From: an uncultured Clostridia bacterium
GTDB lineage: Bacteria > Bacillota > Clostridia > TANB77 > UBA1234
Assembly: GCA_934149405.1 (NCBI GenBank)
Contig: CAKPEV010000002.1
Span: 209,865 to 273,864 of the forward strand
Reading direction: 5' to 3'
Length of the DNA stretch: 64,000 nucleotides
Notes under the pieces: model-generated
Databases searched by the model: none
The model's input: only the letters and a program-made list of their open reading frames with translations
What the model was told of the DNA's origin: nothing
Part shown: positions 43,776 through 53,583 of the stretch, piece by piece
Layout: the number at the start of each line of letters is the position of its first letter
How positions within the stretch are numbered: position 1 is the stretch's first letter
Program-made: the position numbers and the translations under genes

Positions 43776-45470
43776 TTGGATAGTCTAAGAATAGTTTTGT
43801 TGGAAATTTTAAGATTTTTGATGTCTTATGGACCACTTATAGTGTATATGATGAATGTGCCTAGAGTGCTACATTATGCACAATTGGAAGGATATAAGAA
43901 TAGAGATTTCTTTAGGTGGATTACTAAAAATCCGAAGCTAGCATTCAAACCTGCACTTGGGCAAACTATTGCGATATGTGGATTTTATATTTTAACTGCA
44001 ATTTTAAATAATCTTTTTGTTTTGAAGTTTCAAAGCGATACGGCAATAATAGTGCTATTTATTGAATATATTGCAATTTTATTGATGTACGTTGTTATAA
44101 ATTTTGTTCAAGCAATAAGGGATAAGAAGAAAAGAAAGCTTGCTAAAAAACCGCTAGTGTACACAGCTAGAGCAAAAAGACTTATGTTTTGGAACCTTAT
44201 TACTCTTGCATTTTTAGAAGTGATGTTTTTAGATGAAATAAGGCAAAGCACGATTACTGTCATGGTGGAGATGATTAGAATTGTTGCGTACAGCATTTTT
44301 ACATTCTTATTGCCAGTAAACATGATTATTTCAAATCTTTTTGCTTATCCAACAGAAAGATTTATTGGTGATATTTATGTTGATTTAGCTAAATTGAAGT
44401 TGAGAAGAAAATCATATAAAAAGCTTATAAAGATTGGTATAACAGGTAGTTATGGAAAGACAAGTACAAAATTTATTTTGAGTACAATATTAAGTGAAAA
44501 ATACAATGTTCTTGCAACACCAGAAAGTTATAACACAACTATGGGAAATGTGAAGGTTATAAGAAAAATGTTGAAACCAGAGCATGAAGTTTTTATATCA
44601 GAAATGGGTGCAAGATACAGATTTGATATTCAAGAGATTTGCGATTTAGTTAGACCTAAAATTGCGATGATTACTTCTATAGGTCCTCAGCATTTAGAAA
44701 CTTTTAAGAATATTGAAAATATAGTTAAGACGAAAGCAGAGTTATTAGTATCGTTACCAAGTGATGGAGTTGTATTTTTGCCGAATGACGATTCACATTG
44801 TTTAAAATTATACAACAAAGAAAAGAGAGAAAAGTACATTTATGGAGTAAATGATAAGCATGCAGATGTTTACGCAAAGGATATTAAATTTAATGCAGAT
44901 GGAATAAGTTTTACAGCTGTTACGAAAAATGGAGATATCAAATGCGTTTCAAAATTATTAGGTGAGCACAATATTCAAAATATTCTTGGATGCATCGAAA
45001 TCGCAGTTTACTTAGGTCTTTCAAATGAGCAAATCGCAAACGGCATTAAAAAGTTAGAGCCTATTCCTCACAGGTTACAATTGCTTCCTAGTTCAAATGG
45101 TTCAATTGTTATAGATGATGCGTTTAATTCTAATCCGGTTGGTAGCAAGGCCGCTTTAGATGTTATTAAAAAGTTCGATGGCAGAAAGATTATCATTACC
45201 CCAGGAATGGTGGAGCTCGGAAATGAAGAGTACAAATATAACAAAGAGTTTGGAAGAAATATGGCGTCAGTTGTTGATATTGCTATTTTAGTTGGTGTTA
45301 AGAGAAGTAATGCAATAGTAGAAGGATTAAGAGAAGGAAAGTTTAATGACCAAAATATTTTTGTTGTAGATAATTTAGATAATGCTAGTAAGAAGTTACA
45401 AGAGATTACTAAAGCGGGTGATGTTATTTTGTTTGAAAATGATTTGCCAGATAATTATGACGAAAAATAG
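43776..45470 (+). CDS. MurF-like Mur ligase with an N-terminal membrane domain
   Basis: 564 residues. Starts at TTG 43776 behind a perfect AGGAGG; no ATG is near. The first about 200 residues contain four or five hydrophobic membrane segments and replace the UDP-substrate-binding domain normally found at the MurF N-terminus. The Mur ligase centre follows: P-loop GITGSYGKTS (221-230), MGARYRFDI, a TSIGPQHLETF segment and the middle/C-terminal domains (IVIDDAFNSNPVGSKAALD, GMVELG). MurF joins D-Ala-D-Ala to the UDP-MurNAc-tripeptide. The next gene, ddl, makes that dipeptide, which supports MurF activity. Membrane anchoring is unusual and might place the step near MraY, or the protein could modify a lipid-linked or other substrate. 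Which is not decidable from sequence. Confidence 0.83.
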   Translation: MDSLRIVLLEILRFLMSYGPLIVYMMNVPRVLHYAQLEGYKNRDFFRWITKNPKLAFKPALGQTIAICGFYILTAILNNLFVLKFQSDTAIIVLFIEYIAILLMYVVINFVQAIRDKKKRKLAKKPLVYTARAKRLMFWNLITLAFLEVMFLDEIRQSTITVMVEMIRIVAYSIFTFLLPVNMIISNLFAYPTERFIGDIYVDLAKLKLRRKSYKKLIKIGITGSYGKTSTKFILSTILSEKYNVLATPESYNTTMGNVKVIRKMLKPEHEVFISEMGARYRFDIQEICDLVRPKIAMITSIGPQHLETFKNIENIVKTKAELLVSLPSDGVVFLPNDDSHCLKLYNKEKREKYIYGVNDKHADVYAKDIKFNADGISFTAVTKNGDIKCVSKLLGEHNIQNILGCIEIAVYLGLSNEQIANGIKKLEPIPHRLQLLPSSNGSIVIDDAFNSNPVGSKAALDVIKKFDGRKIIITPGMVELGNEEYKYNKEFGRNMASVVDIAILVGVKRSNAIVEGLREGKFNDQNIFVVDNLDNASKKLQEITKAGDVILFENDLPDNYDEK

Positions 45471-45557
45471 TTAGTGAAAGTTAATTTGTGAAAAACGGGC
45501 AGAGCACAGTTGCTCTATGTGAAATCGAAATATTGATTAATAAAGGAGATTTGTGTT

Positions 45558-46745
45558 ATGAAGAAGATAGGTGTTATTTTTGGTGGCGTTACATGTGAGC
45601 ATGATGTTTCAATAGTTACGGGTATTCAATTGATTAATAATATAGACAAATCAAAGTATGAAGTTTATCCAATATATATTCATTCTGATGGCGAATGGTA
45701 TGTTGATGATAAACTTGTGGATACAAATATTTATGCTGAATTTGATAAACACAAAAATAATCTTGGAATGGGATGCATTATGCCAAATAAGCAAGGAATA
45801 GTAATGAAAAATAAAGGGCTAATTAATAAAGAAAATTTTATTAAACTTGATTGTGTTATTCCTGCAATGCATGGAATGAATGGCGAGGATGGCAGTGTTC
45901 AAGGATTACTGGAGCTTGCAAACATACCATATACGTCTTCTGGAATATTAGGTGCTAGCGTTGGCATGGATAAAATTTTAATGAAGAAAGTTTTTGAGGC
46001 ACATGATATTCCTGTACTTCCATATACATATTTTTTACGTAGCGAATGGCAAAAAGACAATGATAAAATTTTAAATGAGATAGAGAGCATGATTCAATAT
46101 CCAATGTTCGTTAAGCCTTCTAATTTGGGCTCTAGCATAGGAATCAGCAAGGCAAAAGATAGAGAGAGTTTAAAAGAAGCCATCGAAGTTGCTATCGCTT
46201 TTGATGAGAGAATTATTGTGGAAAAGGGCCTTGAAGATTTGAAAGAAATAAATTGTTCAGCACTTGGAAGAGCTGATGATGTTGTTGCTTCTACAACTGA
46301 ACAACCAGTTAGTTGGAAAGAATTTTTGACATTTGATGAGAAATATTTATCTGGTGGCAAAGGCTCTAAAACTTCAAATGGTACAAAGAATGGAATGGCT
46401 TCTATGTCTAGAAGAGTGCCAGCAGATATTACAAAGGAGCAAGATAAAGAAGTCAAAGATTTGACAATAAAATCTTTTAAAGCATTAAATTCAAAGGGCG
46501 TAGTTAGAATAGACTTTTTGATAGATAATTATGATGGCAAGGTATACGTTAACGAGATAAACACAATTCCAGGTTCGTTTGCTTTTTATTTATGGGAACA
46601 TGATGGACTGAGTTATTCAAATCTAATAGATAAATTAATAGAAATTGCAGAAAAAGAAAATGCAGAAAAAAATAAAAATAATTATACATATAAATCAAAT
46701 ATAGTTGGAAAATTTGTCGGAGGAGTAAAGAATCCAGTTAAGTAG
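45558..46745 (+). CDS. ddl: D-alanine--D-alanine ligase
   Basis: 395 residues, ATP-grasp ligase forming D-Ala-D-Ala for peptidoglycan. N-terminus KKIGVIFGGVTCEHDVSIVTG-type motif (Glu-His pair binding the first D-Ala), ATP-grasp core VKPSNLGSSIGISKAK, and the metal/active-site strand NEINTIPGSFAFYLW. The last motif differs from the common NTMPG(F/M)T and is seen as a variant form. D-Lac or D-Ser specificity cannot be judged by eye. It lies directly after the MurF-like gene (87-bp gap with a small AGAGCA/TGCTCT hairpin) and before DUF1934, consistent with one wall-synthesis operon. The ribosome site is AAAGGAG. Confidence 0.93.
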   Translation: MKKIGVIFGGVTCEHDVSIVTGIQLINNIDKSKYEVYPIYIHSDGEWYVDDKLVDTNIYAEFDKHKNNLGMGCIMPNKQGIVMKNKGLINKENFIKLDCVIPAMHGMNGEDGSVQGLLELANIPYTSSGILGASVGMDKILMKKVFEAHDIPVLPYTYFLRSEWQKDNDKILNEIESMIQYPMFVKPSNLGSSIGISKAKDRESLKEAIEVAIAFDERIIVEKGLEDLKEINCSALGRADDVVASTTEQPVSWKEFLTFDEKYLSGGKGSKTSNGTKNGMASMSRRVPADITKEQDKEVKDLTIKSFKALNSKGVVRIDFLIDNYDGKVYVNEINTIPGSFAFYLWEHDGLSYSNLIDKLIEIAEKENAEKNKNNYTYKSNIVGKFVGGVKNPVK

Positions 46746-46760
46746 TTTTAGGAGAATGTT

Positions 46761-47135
46761 ATGAAAATAAAAGTAATTGGAACACAGATATATGATGAAC
46801 ATGAGGAAAAAGTTATACAAGAATATGAGAATGCAGTAGTTGAGTTTAAAGATGTTTTAAGAATAAAATATGATGGTGGAGAGATTATATTTGACAAACT
46901 TTCAAATATTGTTACGCTAAATAATGGTGGAAATGAGATTGTTATAGAACTTAATAAAGAAAAAATTTTAACTTACAATACACCTTATGGTATAATATCT
47001 ATGAAAACTTATGGCGAAGAAATTATATCTTATGAGAATCCGTTTAGAGTAATAATAAAATATAAAATCGAGCTTAACGGAACATCAGCATATAAAAATG
47101 TTGCAGAGATTATTACAATCGATTCTAATGATTAA
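46761..47135 (+). CDS. DUF1934 (YwiB-like) beta-barrel protein
   Basis: 124 residues, all-beta pattern with the family hallmark YNTPYGIISMKTYG (about 74-87) and a YKIELNG strand near the end, as in DUF1934/YwiB calycin-like proteins of Firmicutes. The molecular role of this family is unknown. No signal peptide, so cytoplasmic. It follows ddl by 15 bp with a TTTTAGGAGAATGTT ribosome region and precedes the SLH gene by 20 bp. Confidence 0.8.
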   Translation: MKIKVIGTQIYDEHEEKVIQEYENAVVEFKDVLRIKYDGGEIIFDKLSNIVTLNNGGNEIVIELNKEKILTYNTPYGIISMKTYGEEIISYENPFRVIIKYKIELNGTSAYKNVAEIITIDSND

Positions 47136-47155
47136 ATGTAGTAGGAGGAATACAA

Positions 47156-49633
47156 ATGAAAAAGTTTTTATGCTTGTGCGTGGTAGTAATTACTTGTTTG
47201 ATAATGTCAAAAACTTATGCGAGTACCACTATTTTTTATGATACTAGGGGAACAAAATATGAGGGCGTAGTTGAGAGAATTGCTAGATTAAATATTATTA
47301 ACGGAGTAAGCAATACAACTTATGCACCCAATAAAAGTGTTACAAGAGCTGAACTAGCAAAGATAATTGTAAAGATGAGAGGAATAGAAGATTACGCTGA
47401 AGGTGTTGAATATAAAAAAGTGTTTTCGGATGTTAAGAAAACAGATTGGTATTATCCTTACGTAGTTGTTGCGTCAGATTTGGAATTATTAAATGGCTAT
47501 TCAGATGGAACATTTAAACCAAATAAAGAAGTTACGTACGCAGAGCTTATTGCTATTTTACTTAGAAATTTAGGCTATACAAGATTAAGCGAGCAAAGTT
47601 CAAATGGTTGGTATTGGAACTATGTTGTTAAGATGCGTGAAATTGAACTAAATGATAATGTTGGTGAATTTGATTACGAAAAGCCAGCAAAACGTGGCGA
47701 TGTGGCAATGTTTGTTTGGAATGCTCTTATAACAAATAGATGGGCTATAGAGAGTGAAAACGAGTCTACAGGTTTTACTTATACATATTCTGAATCAACT
47801 CCACTTGAAACTTTCTTTGACGAGTACAGTTTCTTAGACAATGCACCTGTTCTTGCACTTGGCGGATATGACAGCAATCCTATGATAGTAACAACAAAGG
47901 GAGCTTACAGTATAGATGAAAAAGTTCCTTTGTATGTTTTGGGTGGAAATGTTACAGGCTTATATAAAAAAGATACTAGCAACTTAATTGGTGTAACTTT
48001 CGATGAAAAATTTCAAAATGAAAAGATTGTTAGTGGACCGATTTTTTATCTTAAAGAGCAAGGATATAATTTGCTTAAGGCAAAAAAGTCAGATTGCTTT
48101 GGATCTAGGGACAATGCCAATTATGCATATTTGATTTTGAATGAAAACAAGGAAATATTAAGAGCCGTTTATGTTGATGCATCTGAAACGATAATTGTTA
48201 ACGAGGTGACTGTTAGTGAAAAGAGTGGAGATAGCGAAGATAAAAAAATTCAAGAGATAAAATTGAATGGCGATGAATTGAGATCTACAAATACAGCCCT
48301 AGTAAAAAACGGCATGGGCGTTAATTGGAAGAACTTGAAGAAGAACGATATTATCACGAATCTTGGAAATGGTTTATACATGTATTCCACAAATGTTATA
48401 ACCGATGAGATAACTGATGTTGATGGAAAAAGTGCGATTTGGATAGGCGACGAAAAATATATTATTTCAGATATGTGTGTGTATTATAGATATAATGCGA
48501 AAGAAGCAAGCGAGTATTCGTTAATTTCTTCGAGCAGATTAAAAGAATTTGTTGGAACAGAGGCTACTGTTTATTTGAATGTTGCAGAAGAGGTTTGCAA
48601 GATTGAATTTGGAAAGACTAAGGAAGAAAATGAAAAATTTAAGATAGGTTATGTTACAAGAGTGAGAGATACATCCGCAGATGATGAACAGTCAGTAGAG
48701 ATTATGCTAACACCTAATAATACAGAAAAAGCTATAATTAAGGCGGGCGAGAAATCTTATGCTGAAGTTGGAAAATTGATGGTGGTATGGAATGATGACG
48801 ATGACACTACTAAGTTTAGCATGATTTCAAAAGACCAATCTTTCGATAATGATATTGCAATTAAGTACGAATATGATGCGAAAGTTATCGAAGACCCAAT
48901 GATTGGCGAATACATTGCTGATGACAGTACAGAGTACTATAAAGTTGTTTTAAAATATAAAAACAATTCAACAACTGTAGTTGAAAAATGTACGATGGAG
49001 AGATTGAAACTTTCAGATATGAGAGACTTATTAGCATACAAGTTAAATCTTGTATATGATGAGAATATGAGAGTTGTTAGAGTATATGCAATAGTAGAGA
49101 CTAATAAATTTGACAATAGAATTGCACTTGTAAAAGAAAAAAAAGTCTCAAAAACAGGAGAGGACAAGTATACTTATAAAGCAATACTTAGTGTTACAGG
49201 CTCAACAGTTGGTTCTTATGAAATCGATGAAAATGTTTATTCTAAATATAGAGTTGGAGATATAATAACATTTAAACCAGACGAAAAAGATGATAAAAAG
49301 ATTGTACTTGAAGAAACTTTTAAAAGAGAATCTATAGGTTATAAGAGGGATTTGATAGTTAAAGATTTTGATGTTCAAAATAGGGAGATAACATTAAATG
49401 ATGGAAGTATAATGGCTCTTAACGAAGATGTATACATATGGAATGGTAGTAGGATAAACTTGAACACGTACAGAATTGTGAAAGCAAAAGTGTTAGAGCA
49501 AGCAGAAAGTGGTTGGAGTTTCAATTCTTTAGAGATGGCTACAAAAGACAATTTATCAGTTGAAGAAGGCGACAGAATTGCTATTGGAGAACTTGATAAA
49601 GTTATTGTGATATATAGCGGATACGAGAATTGA
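47156..49633 (+). CDS. S-layer homology (SLH) domain protein
   Basis: 825 residues. A signal peptide (cleavage near TYAST) is followed by three SLH domains in about the first 200 residues. The motifs are APNKSVTRAELAKIIVKM, then FSDV..TDWYYPYVVVASDLELLNGY, then a third, weaker unit ending RGDVAMFVWNALI. SLH triplets bind pyruvylated secondary wall polymers and hold proteins on the cell surface. The remaining 600 residues have repeated beta-rich segments of the type (D)KSAIWIGDEKYII and VYIWNGSRINLN, without an enzymatic signature. The ribosome site is GTAGGAGG. Last gene of the wall operon; no clear terminator was seen before the next promoter. Confidence 0.9.
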   Translation: MKKFLCLCVVVITCLIMSKTYASTTIFYDTRGTKYEGVVERIARLNIINGVSNTTYAPNKSVTRAELAKIIVKMRGIEDYAEGVEYKKVFSDVKKTDWYYPYVVVASDLELLNGYSDGTFKPNKEVTYAELIAILLRNLGYTRLSEQSSNGWYWNYVVKMREIELNDNVGEFDYEKPAKRGDVAMFVWNALITNRWAIESENESTGFTYTYSESTPLETFFDEYSFLDNAPVLALGGYDSNPMIVTTKGAYSIDEKVPLYVLGGNVTGLYKKDTSNLIGVTFDEKFQNEKIVSGPIFYLKEQGYNLLKAKKSDCFGSRDNANYAYLILNENKEILRAVYVDASETIIVNEVTVSEKSGDSEDKKIQEIKLNGDELRSTNTALVKNGMGVNWKNLKKNDIITNLGNGLYMYSTNVITDEITDVDGKSAIWIGDEKYIISDMCVYYRYNAKEASEYSLISSSRLKEFVGTEATVYLNVAEEVCKIEFGKTKEENEKFKIGYVTRVRDTSADDEQSVEIMLTPNNTEKAIIKAGEKSYAEVGKLMVVWNDDDDTTKFSMISKDQSFDNDIAIKYEYDAKVIEDPMIGEYIADDSTEYYKVVLKYKNNSTTVVEKCTMERLKLSDMRDLLAYKLNLVYDENMRVVRVYAIVETNKFDNRIALVKEKKVSKTGEDKYTYKAILSVTGSTVGSYEIDENVYSKYRVGDIITFKPDEKDDKKIVLEETFKRESIGYKRDLIVKDFDVQNREITLNDGSIMALNEDVYIWNGSRINLNTYRIVKAKVLEQAESGWSFNSLEMATKDNLSVEEGDRIAIGELDKVIVIYSGYEN

Positions 49634-49650
49634 AAAAGTTTAAATTTCGC

Positions 49651-49678
49651 TTTACATAGATTTACCTTATGATATAAT
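49651..49678 (+). promoter_or_regulatory. Promoter of the DnaJ-like gene
   Basis: -35 TTTACA (49651-49656), 16 bp, -10 TATAAT (49673-49678). Confidence 0.72.
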
Positions 49679-49715
49679 TTAGTTGTAAGTGTTTTTATGT
49701 AAGGAATGAAGTAAG

Positions 49716-50618
49716 TTGAAGTACAAAAATTATTATAAAATATTAGGCTTAAAAAATGAAAAGGTAACTGATGAGGAAATTAAGACAGCATATAGACATT
49801 TGGCAAAGTTGTATCATCCAGATATAAATGGTGGTAATGAAGCGGTTACAGAAAAATTTAAAGAAGTAAATGAGGCTTATCATGTTTTGGGTGATCAAGC
49901 CTCTAGAAAAAAGTATGATAGGGGATATTTTGCGTATAAATTTAGGGATGGATTCGCAAAGGAAAAAGTTCAAAATACTGTGGATACAGAACATGGTTTT
50001 AGTGAAATATTTAATATGGTTTTTGGTAAGAAAGAAGAGCCTAGTATAAAAACTAATTTAGATAAAAAAGATTATCCTGTTGTTGGAGAAGATTTGGAGT
50101 CTGAGATTGATATAAGTTTAGAAGAAGCTTTTTTTGGAGCAGAAAAGAAAATCGCTTTTAAAACAGTTGAAGGTGGACTTAAAACGATTGCTGTTAAGGT
50201 CCCTAGAGGCATACGTGCTGGCGAAAAGATTAGACTTGCAAATCAAGGAAAACCGGGTAAAAACGGTGGCGAGAATGGCGATTTGTACATTAAAGTGAAT
50301 ATTTTGCCACATGAGAAGTTTAAGTTAGAAGGTTCAGATATAGTTGTAGATTTGCTTTTATCTCCATGGGAGGCCGTTCTTGGTTGCAAAGTGGAGGTGC
50401 AAAATATTGACTCAAACATATTTATTTCGGTGCCAAAGTGTGTTGTGTCTGGCGAAAGGCTTAGAGTCGCGAACAGTGGATATTTAGATGGCATTGGCGG
50501 AAGAGGAGATTTATTATTGGAAGTAAAGATAATGGTTCCTAAAAGGCCATCTGAAAGAGAAATAGAGTTATATGAAGAACTTGGAAAAATATCCGAATTT
50601 AGGCCAAGAGGGATATAA
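49716..50618 (+). CDS. DnaJ-like co-chaperone without zinc finger (CbpA type)
   Basis: 300 residues. J-domain at 1-68 with HPD (34-36) and the YYKILGL start. A short Gly/Phe-poor linker follows, then a DnaJ C-terminal substrate-binding domain (VKVPRGIRAGEKIRLANQG, GDLYIKVNILPHEKF, GGRGDLLLEVKI). The CxxCxGxG zinc-finger module of type I DnaJ is absent, so it is a type II/CbpA-like J protein that would stimulate an Hsp70 partner. Start: TTG 49716 is the only start that gives the canonical J-domain N-terminus; AAGGAATG lies 8-15 nt upstream. No dnaK or grpE is nearby, so this is not the heat-shock operon copy. Confidence 0.88.
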   Translation: MKYKNYYKILGLKNEKVTDEEIKTAYRHLAKLYHPDINGGNEAVTEKFKEVNEAYHVLGDQASRKKYDRGYFAYKFRDGFAKEKVQNTVDTEHGFSEIFNMVFGKKEEPSIKTNLDKKDYPVVGEDLESEIDISLEEAFFGAEKKIAFKTVEGGLKTIAVKVPRGIRAGEKIRLANQGKPGKNGGENGDLYIKVNILPHEKFKLEGSDIVVDLLLSPWEAVLGCKVEVQNIDSNIFISVPKCVVSGERLRVANSGYLDGIGGRGDLLLEVKIMVPKRPSEREIELYEELGKISEFRPRGI

Positions 50619-50621
50619 TTG

Positions 50622-50650
50622 TTGCACTTTACATAAAATGGTGGTATAAT
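50622..50650 (+). promoter_or_regulatory. Promoter upstream of the 50701 gene
   Basis: -35 TTGCAC (50622-50627), 17 bp, -10 TATAAT (50645-50650), directly after the DnaJ-like stop codon. Confidence 0.72.
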
Positions 50651-50700
50651 AGTCTTAGGCATTATGAATAGGTTTGAGCATTTTGAAGGAGGAGTTTTAT

Positions 50701-51261
50701 ATGGAATTAGCAAATGAAAGAAGTTTTACTATCGTGGATCCAAACGAAATGTGTACAATGGCTTTTGTTATCAACGAGCCAGAAGGGAACACTTCTTGTG
50801 CTACGATACAAAAATTAGATTGCAAGACCGAAGAGTCTGCAGGTGGTTACAAAAAAACTTTTTTTGTTGGCAATGATGATCTAAATAATGACGAAAGAGA
50901 TTATGATATTTTACTTTTGACATTAGGTAAAGAAAAGGCTCTTATGAATATGGCAGTTTTAAAAAAAGACGAACTACTTATATCAAAAGAACCAGCGAAT
51001 GTTTCGTATAGAACATTAAGAACTGAAGATAGCATCACATATAAGGATATTAAATATACTCCTAACTTTAAAAGACCTATTTCAATTATTGACCCGGAAA
51101 TAGCAGATGAGGTCAAACCTGTTTTATATTTCGACGAAACAGCTAATATGGTTAGAGCAAGAGTTAAATTATTGCCGGATAAATCATATATAGCTTTGGA
51201 AGTTAGAAAGAAAGAAACAGGCGGTTATAAGACTAACTATACAGTTTGCACGTTTGAGTAG
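50701..51261 (+). CDS. Hypothetical cytoplasmic protein
   Basis: 186 residues from ATG 50701, behind AAGGAGGAG. An upstream in-frame codon at 50674 is less likely. No signal peptide or membrane segment. The sequence alternates short beta-strands (SFTIVDPNEMCTMAFVIN, DILLLTLGKEKALMNMAVL) and contains no motif I recognise. It heads a group with the 45-residue gene at 51282 and the VirD4-like gene at 51474 (gaps of 20 and 54 bp), so a link to DNA or protein transfer is possible. The adjacency could also be accidental. Confidence 0.7.
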   Translation: MELANERSFTIVDPNEMCTMAFVINEPEGNTSCATIQKLDCKTEESAGGYKKTFFVGNDDLNNDERDYDILLLTLGKEKALMNMAVLKKDELLISKEPANVSYRTLRTEDSITYKDIKYTPNFKRPISIIDPEIADEVKPVLYFDETANMVRARVKLLPDKSYIALEVRKKETGGYKTNYTVCTFE

Positions 51262-51281
51262 TTAGTAGATTGGAGGTCTAA

Positions 51282-51419
51282 ATGAGCGCAATCAAAAGTG
51301 TTATTGGTTTTGGAAGTGTTGAAGAAAGTGATGAGTACTACAAAGTTTCAACAGATAAACCAATCAATTATAAGCATCTTTACAACGAATATTATAGAGA
51401 TGAGGAGCAAGACAGATAA
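51282..51419 (+). CDS. Small hypothetical protein (45 residues)
   Basis: ATG 51282 is placed 5 nt after GGAGG (51272-51276) and the frame runs 45 codons to TAA 51417-51419. The product is acidic and Tyr-rich (VEESDEYYKVS, YNEYYRDEEQD), with no signal sequence or membrane helix. Codon usage matches the neighbours. The strong ribosome site and the tight spacing between the 50701 and VirD4-like genes support it as real. Function unknown. Confidence 0.65.
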   Translation: MSAIKSVIGFGSVEESDEYYKVSTDKPINYKHLYNEYYRDEEQDR

Positions 51420-51473
51420 GATTGCTTTTAAGTATGGCTTGCTAGAGATGTACTAACAAAGGAGGAAACACTA

Positions 51474-53415
51474 ATGAAAAATTGGTGGGATAAGAATAAA
51501 AGAATGCTAATAGTTTTTGGGGTAATATTTATAATATTAGCCCTTCTTCTTTTGCCTGCATTTGCGAGAGTTGGATACGAAAAACGCTTAGAACGGCGGA
51601 GAATATTTTGGAAAAGGAAGCATAGATATTTTTACAAATGTAGTCAAGGAGATTCCTCAAAATATTAAAATTGCTTTTACAGTTGCGAGAAACTCATATT
51701 TTGAGGTAATCAAAGGATTCGGTATATTTTATCTTGGATTTGTTATAATCATGTTAATAAAGGCTTCTGGAAAAAGTGAGTATGATAAAATAGAACATGG
51801 TAGCGCTGACTGGTGCAGTAATGCCGAAAAGTACACAGTTCTAAGTCCTAAAGATGGAATGATTCTTGCAGAAAAAACATATTTGCCGGTAATCCCAAAG
51901 CCGCCAGAAGGTAAAAATGGTAACATCTTAGTAATTGGTGGATCTGGTGCAGGTAAATCAGCATCTTTCGTTATTCCAAATGCACTTCAGATGTTAGGTT
52001 CATATGTTTTTACTGACCCAAAAGGAGAACTATACGATAGAACAGCAGGCTTTTTTAGAAAGAATGGATACGATGTGCATGTTATCAATCTTCAAGACCC
52101 TAGATACAGTGATGGATACAATCCATTATCACATATAAGAGGTACACTTGATGTTGATACAATTGTAAAGATTGTTTCTAAAAAAGAGGGTGGAGATAAA
52201 AAAGGTGGAGACCCATTCTGGGATCAAACATCAGAAGCTTTGCTTAAAGCTGTTATTTATTATGTGCTTTTAAATAGACCTAAAGAAGAGCATTCATTTG
52301 CAAGCTGTTTGGCTCTTTTAAGATTAGGTGGCGAAAACGATGGTGAAGATTTGAAAAATATATTTATGAGTTTGCCATTTGAAAATCCAGCACGTAGAGC
52401 ATTTGAAACGATTAGACTTGGTAGTGACAAAACATTTGCTAATATCTTGGTTTCACTTGCTGCAAAACTAGATGCATTTGATTCAGAAGAAATTACTGCA
52501 ATGACAAGTACAAACACAATAGAATTTAAAGATTTGGTTGATAAAAAATCAGTACTTTATTTTATTACTCCGGCAACAAACGATACATACAATTTCTTGA
52601 TGAATATATTTTTCTCACAAATGTTAGATAGATTGTATGAGTATGCAGACTCAAAAGGTGGAAGCTTACCAACACCACTATTTCTAATACTTGATGAGTT
52701 TGCAAACATAGGAAGAATACCTAGGTTTGAACAAATTTTAAGTACGTGTCGTTCTTATAGAATAAACATAAGCATAATTTTGCAAAGTATAGACCAATTG
52801 ATTGCAATATATGATGAAAAAGTTACAGAAAACATTATGGCTAACTGCAGTACACATTTGTTTTTAGGAAGCAATGCACAAAAGACACTTGAAACATTTT
52901 CTAAGCAGCTGGGTGAAAAAACAATTACAAGAGATAATATTTCAAGAAGCACAGACAAAGATGCTAATTTTAGTGGTAGAAGTTATTCTGACCAGATTAT
53001 GGCGAGAGCCCTTATGACACCTGATGAACTTAGAAGAATGGATACAAATGAATGTATTATATTTGTTCAAGCGATGAAACCAATCAAAGCAAATAAGTAT
53101 TGGTATTTCAAGATGCATCCAATGTATAAGATGGCGAAATCCGTAGAGGAAAGCCACAAAGGAATTGCAGAGCCAAGAAGAGGCGAGTATAAGATTACAA
53201 ACCCTTACGAGTTAACGAATGATAGCTTAGATGATTTGTTTGGCTCACCTTCTAAAGAAGAAGTTGATGTGGATGTTGGCGAAGGCGTTAATGTAAATAA
53301 AAATGTTTCAGACAATACTACTGCGCCAAAAGAAGTAAATGAAGAAACGTATGATTTACAAATGGAGTTAGAAAGAAAATTTGATGAGATTTTTGGCTCG
53401 CCAAAAAAACAATAA
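51474..53415 (+). CDS. VirD4/TraG-like coupling ATPase, full-length only after a +1 frameshift at CGG
   Basis: VirD4/TraG proteins are hexameric inner-membrane ATPases that feed DNA or proteins into type IV secretion channels. ATG 51474 (behind AAAGGAGG) starts a Lys-rich N-terminus and TM1 (LIVFGVIFIILALLLLPAF). The zero frame then meets CGG at 51594 and would stop after 64 codons. Skipping one C gives GGEYFGKGSIDIF and a second TM (GFGIFYLGFVIIM), continuing in the frame of the ATPase. Total 646 residues. Walker A GGSGAGKS (about 155-162) and Walker B LILDEFANIGR are present, with an acidic C-terminal tail. The internal ATG 51751 lies inside TM2 and has no ribosome site, so it is not a genuine start. 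No VirB4, relaxase or other transfer gene is near, so the gene is orphaned. Confidence 0.87.
51594..51596 (+). other. Candidate +1 frameshift site, CGG (VirD4-like gene)
   Basis: Zero frame reads TTA GAA CGG CGG AGA. Skipping C at 51594 gives GAA GGC GGA GAA and joins the two VirD4 membrane helices. The adjacent second CGG (51597) is an equivalent alternative position. Confidence 0.75.
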
Positions 53416-53429
53416 TTTTATAATTTATG

Positions 53430-53466
53430 GGATGAAAAGTGCTTTGCTTTTCATCCTATTTTTTTC
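53430..53466 (+). terminator. Terminator of the VirD4-like gene
   Basis: A 10-bp stem GGATGAAAAG / CTTTTCATCC with a 7-nt loop and a TATTTTTTT tract. Confidence 0.85.
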
Positions 53467-53583
53467 GACTTTGCTTGCGGTAATCGATATTTTGTATTAT
53501 CATTTTATTATGTACTAAAAGATTCTAAGTATTACTTGTAAGCAATATTAAATTTTGGTTTTGAAATATATTAAGGAGGATTT

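Noticed and set aside
45490..45530. Terminator between the MurF-like gene and ddl
   Set aside because: The small AGAGCA/TGCTCT hairpin has no T-tract, and the genes are functionally linked, so readthrough is expected.
51751..53415. VirD4-like gene starting at ATG 51751
   Set aside because: No ribosome site. The ATG falls in the middle of the second membrane helix, and the coding frame clearly extends upstream to about 51592.
50701..53415. Integrative conjugative element
   Set aside because: Only a coupling ATPase is present. No relaxase, integrase, VirB4 or attachment-site repeats were seen.
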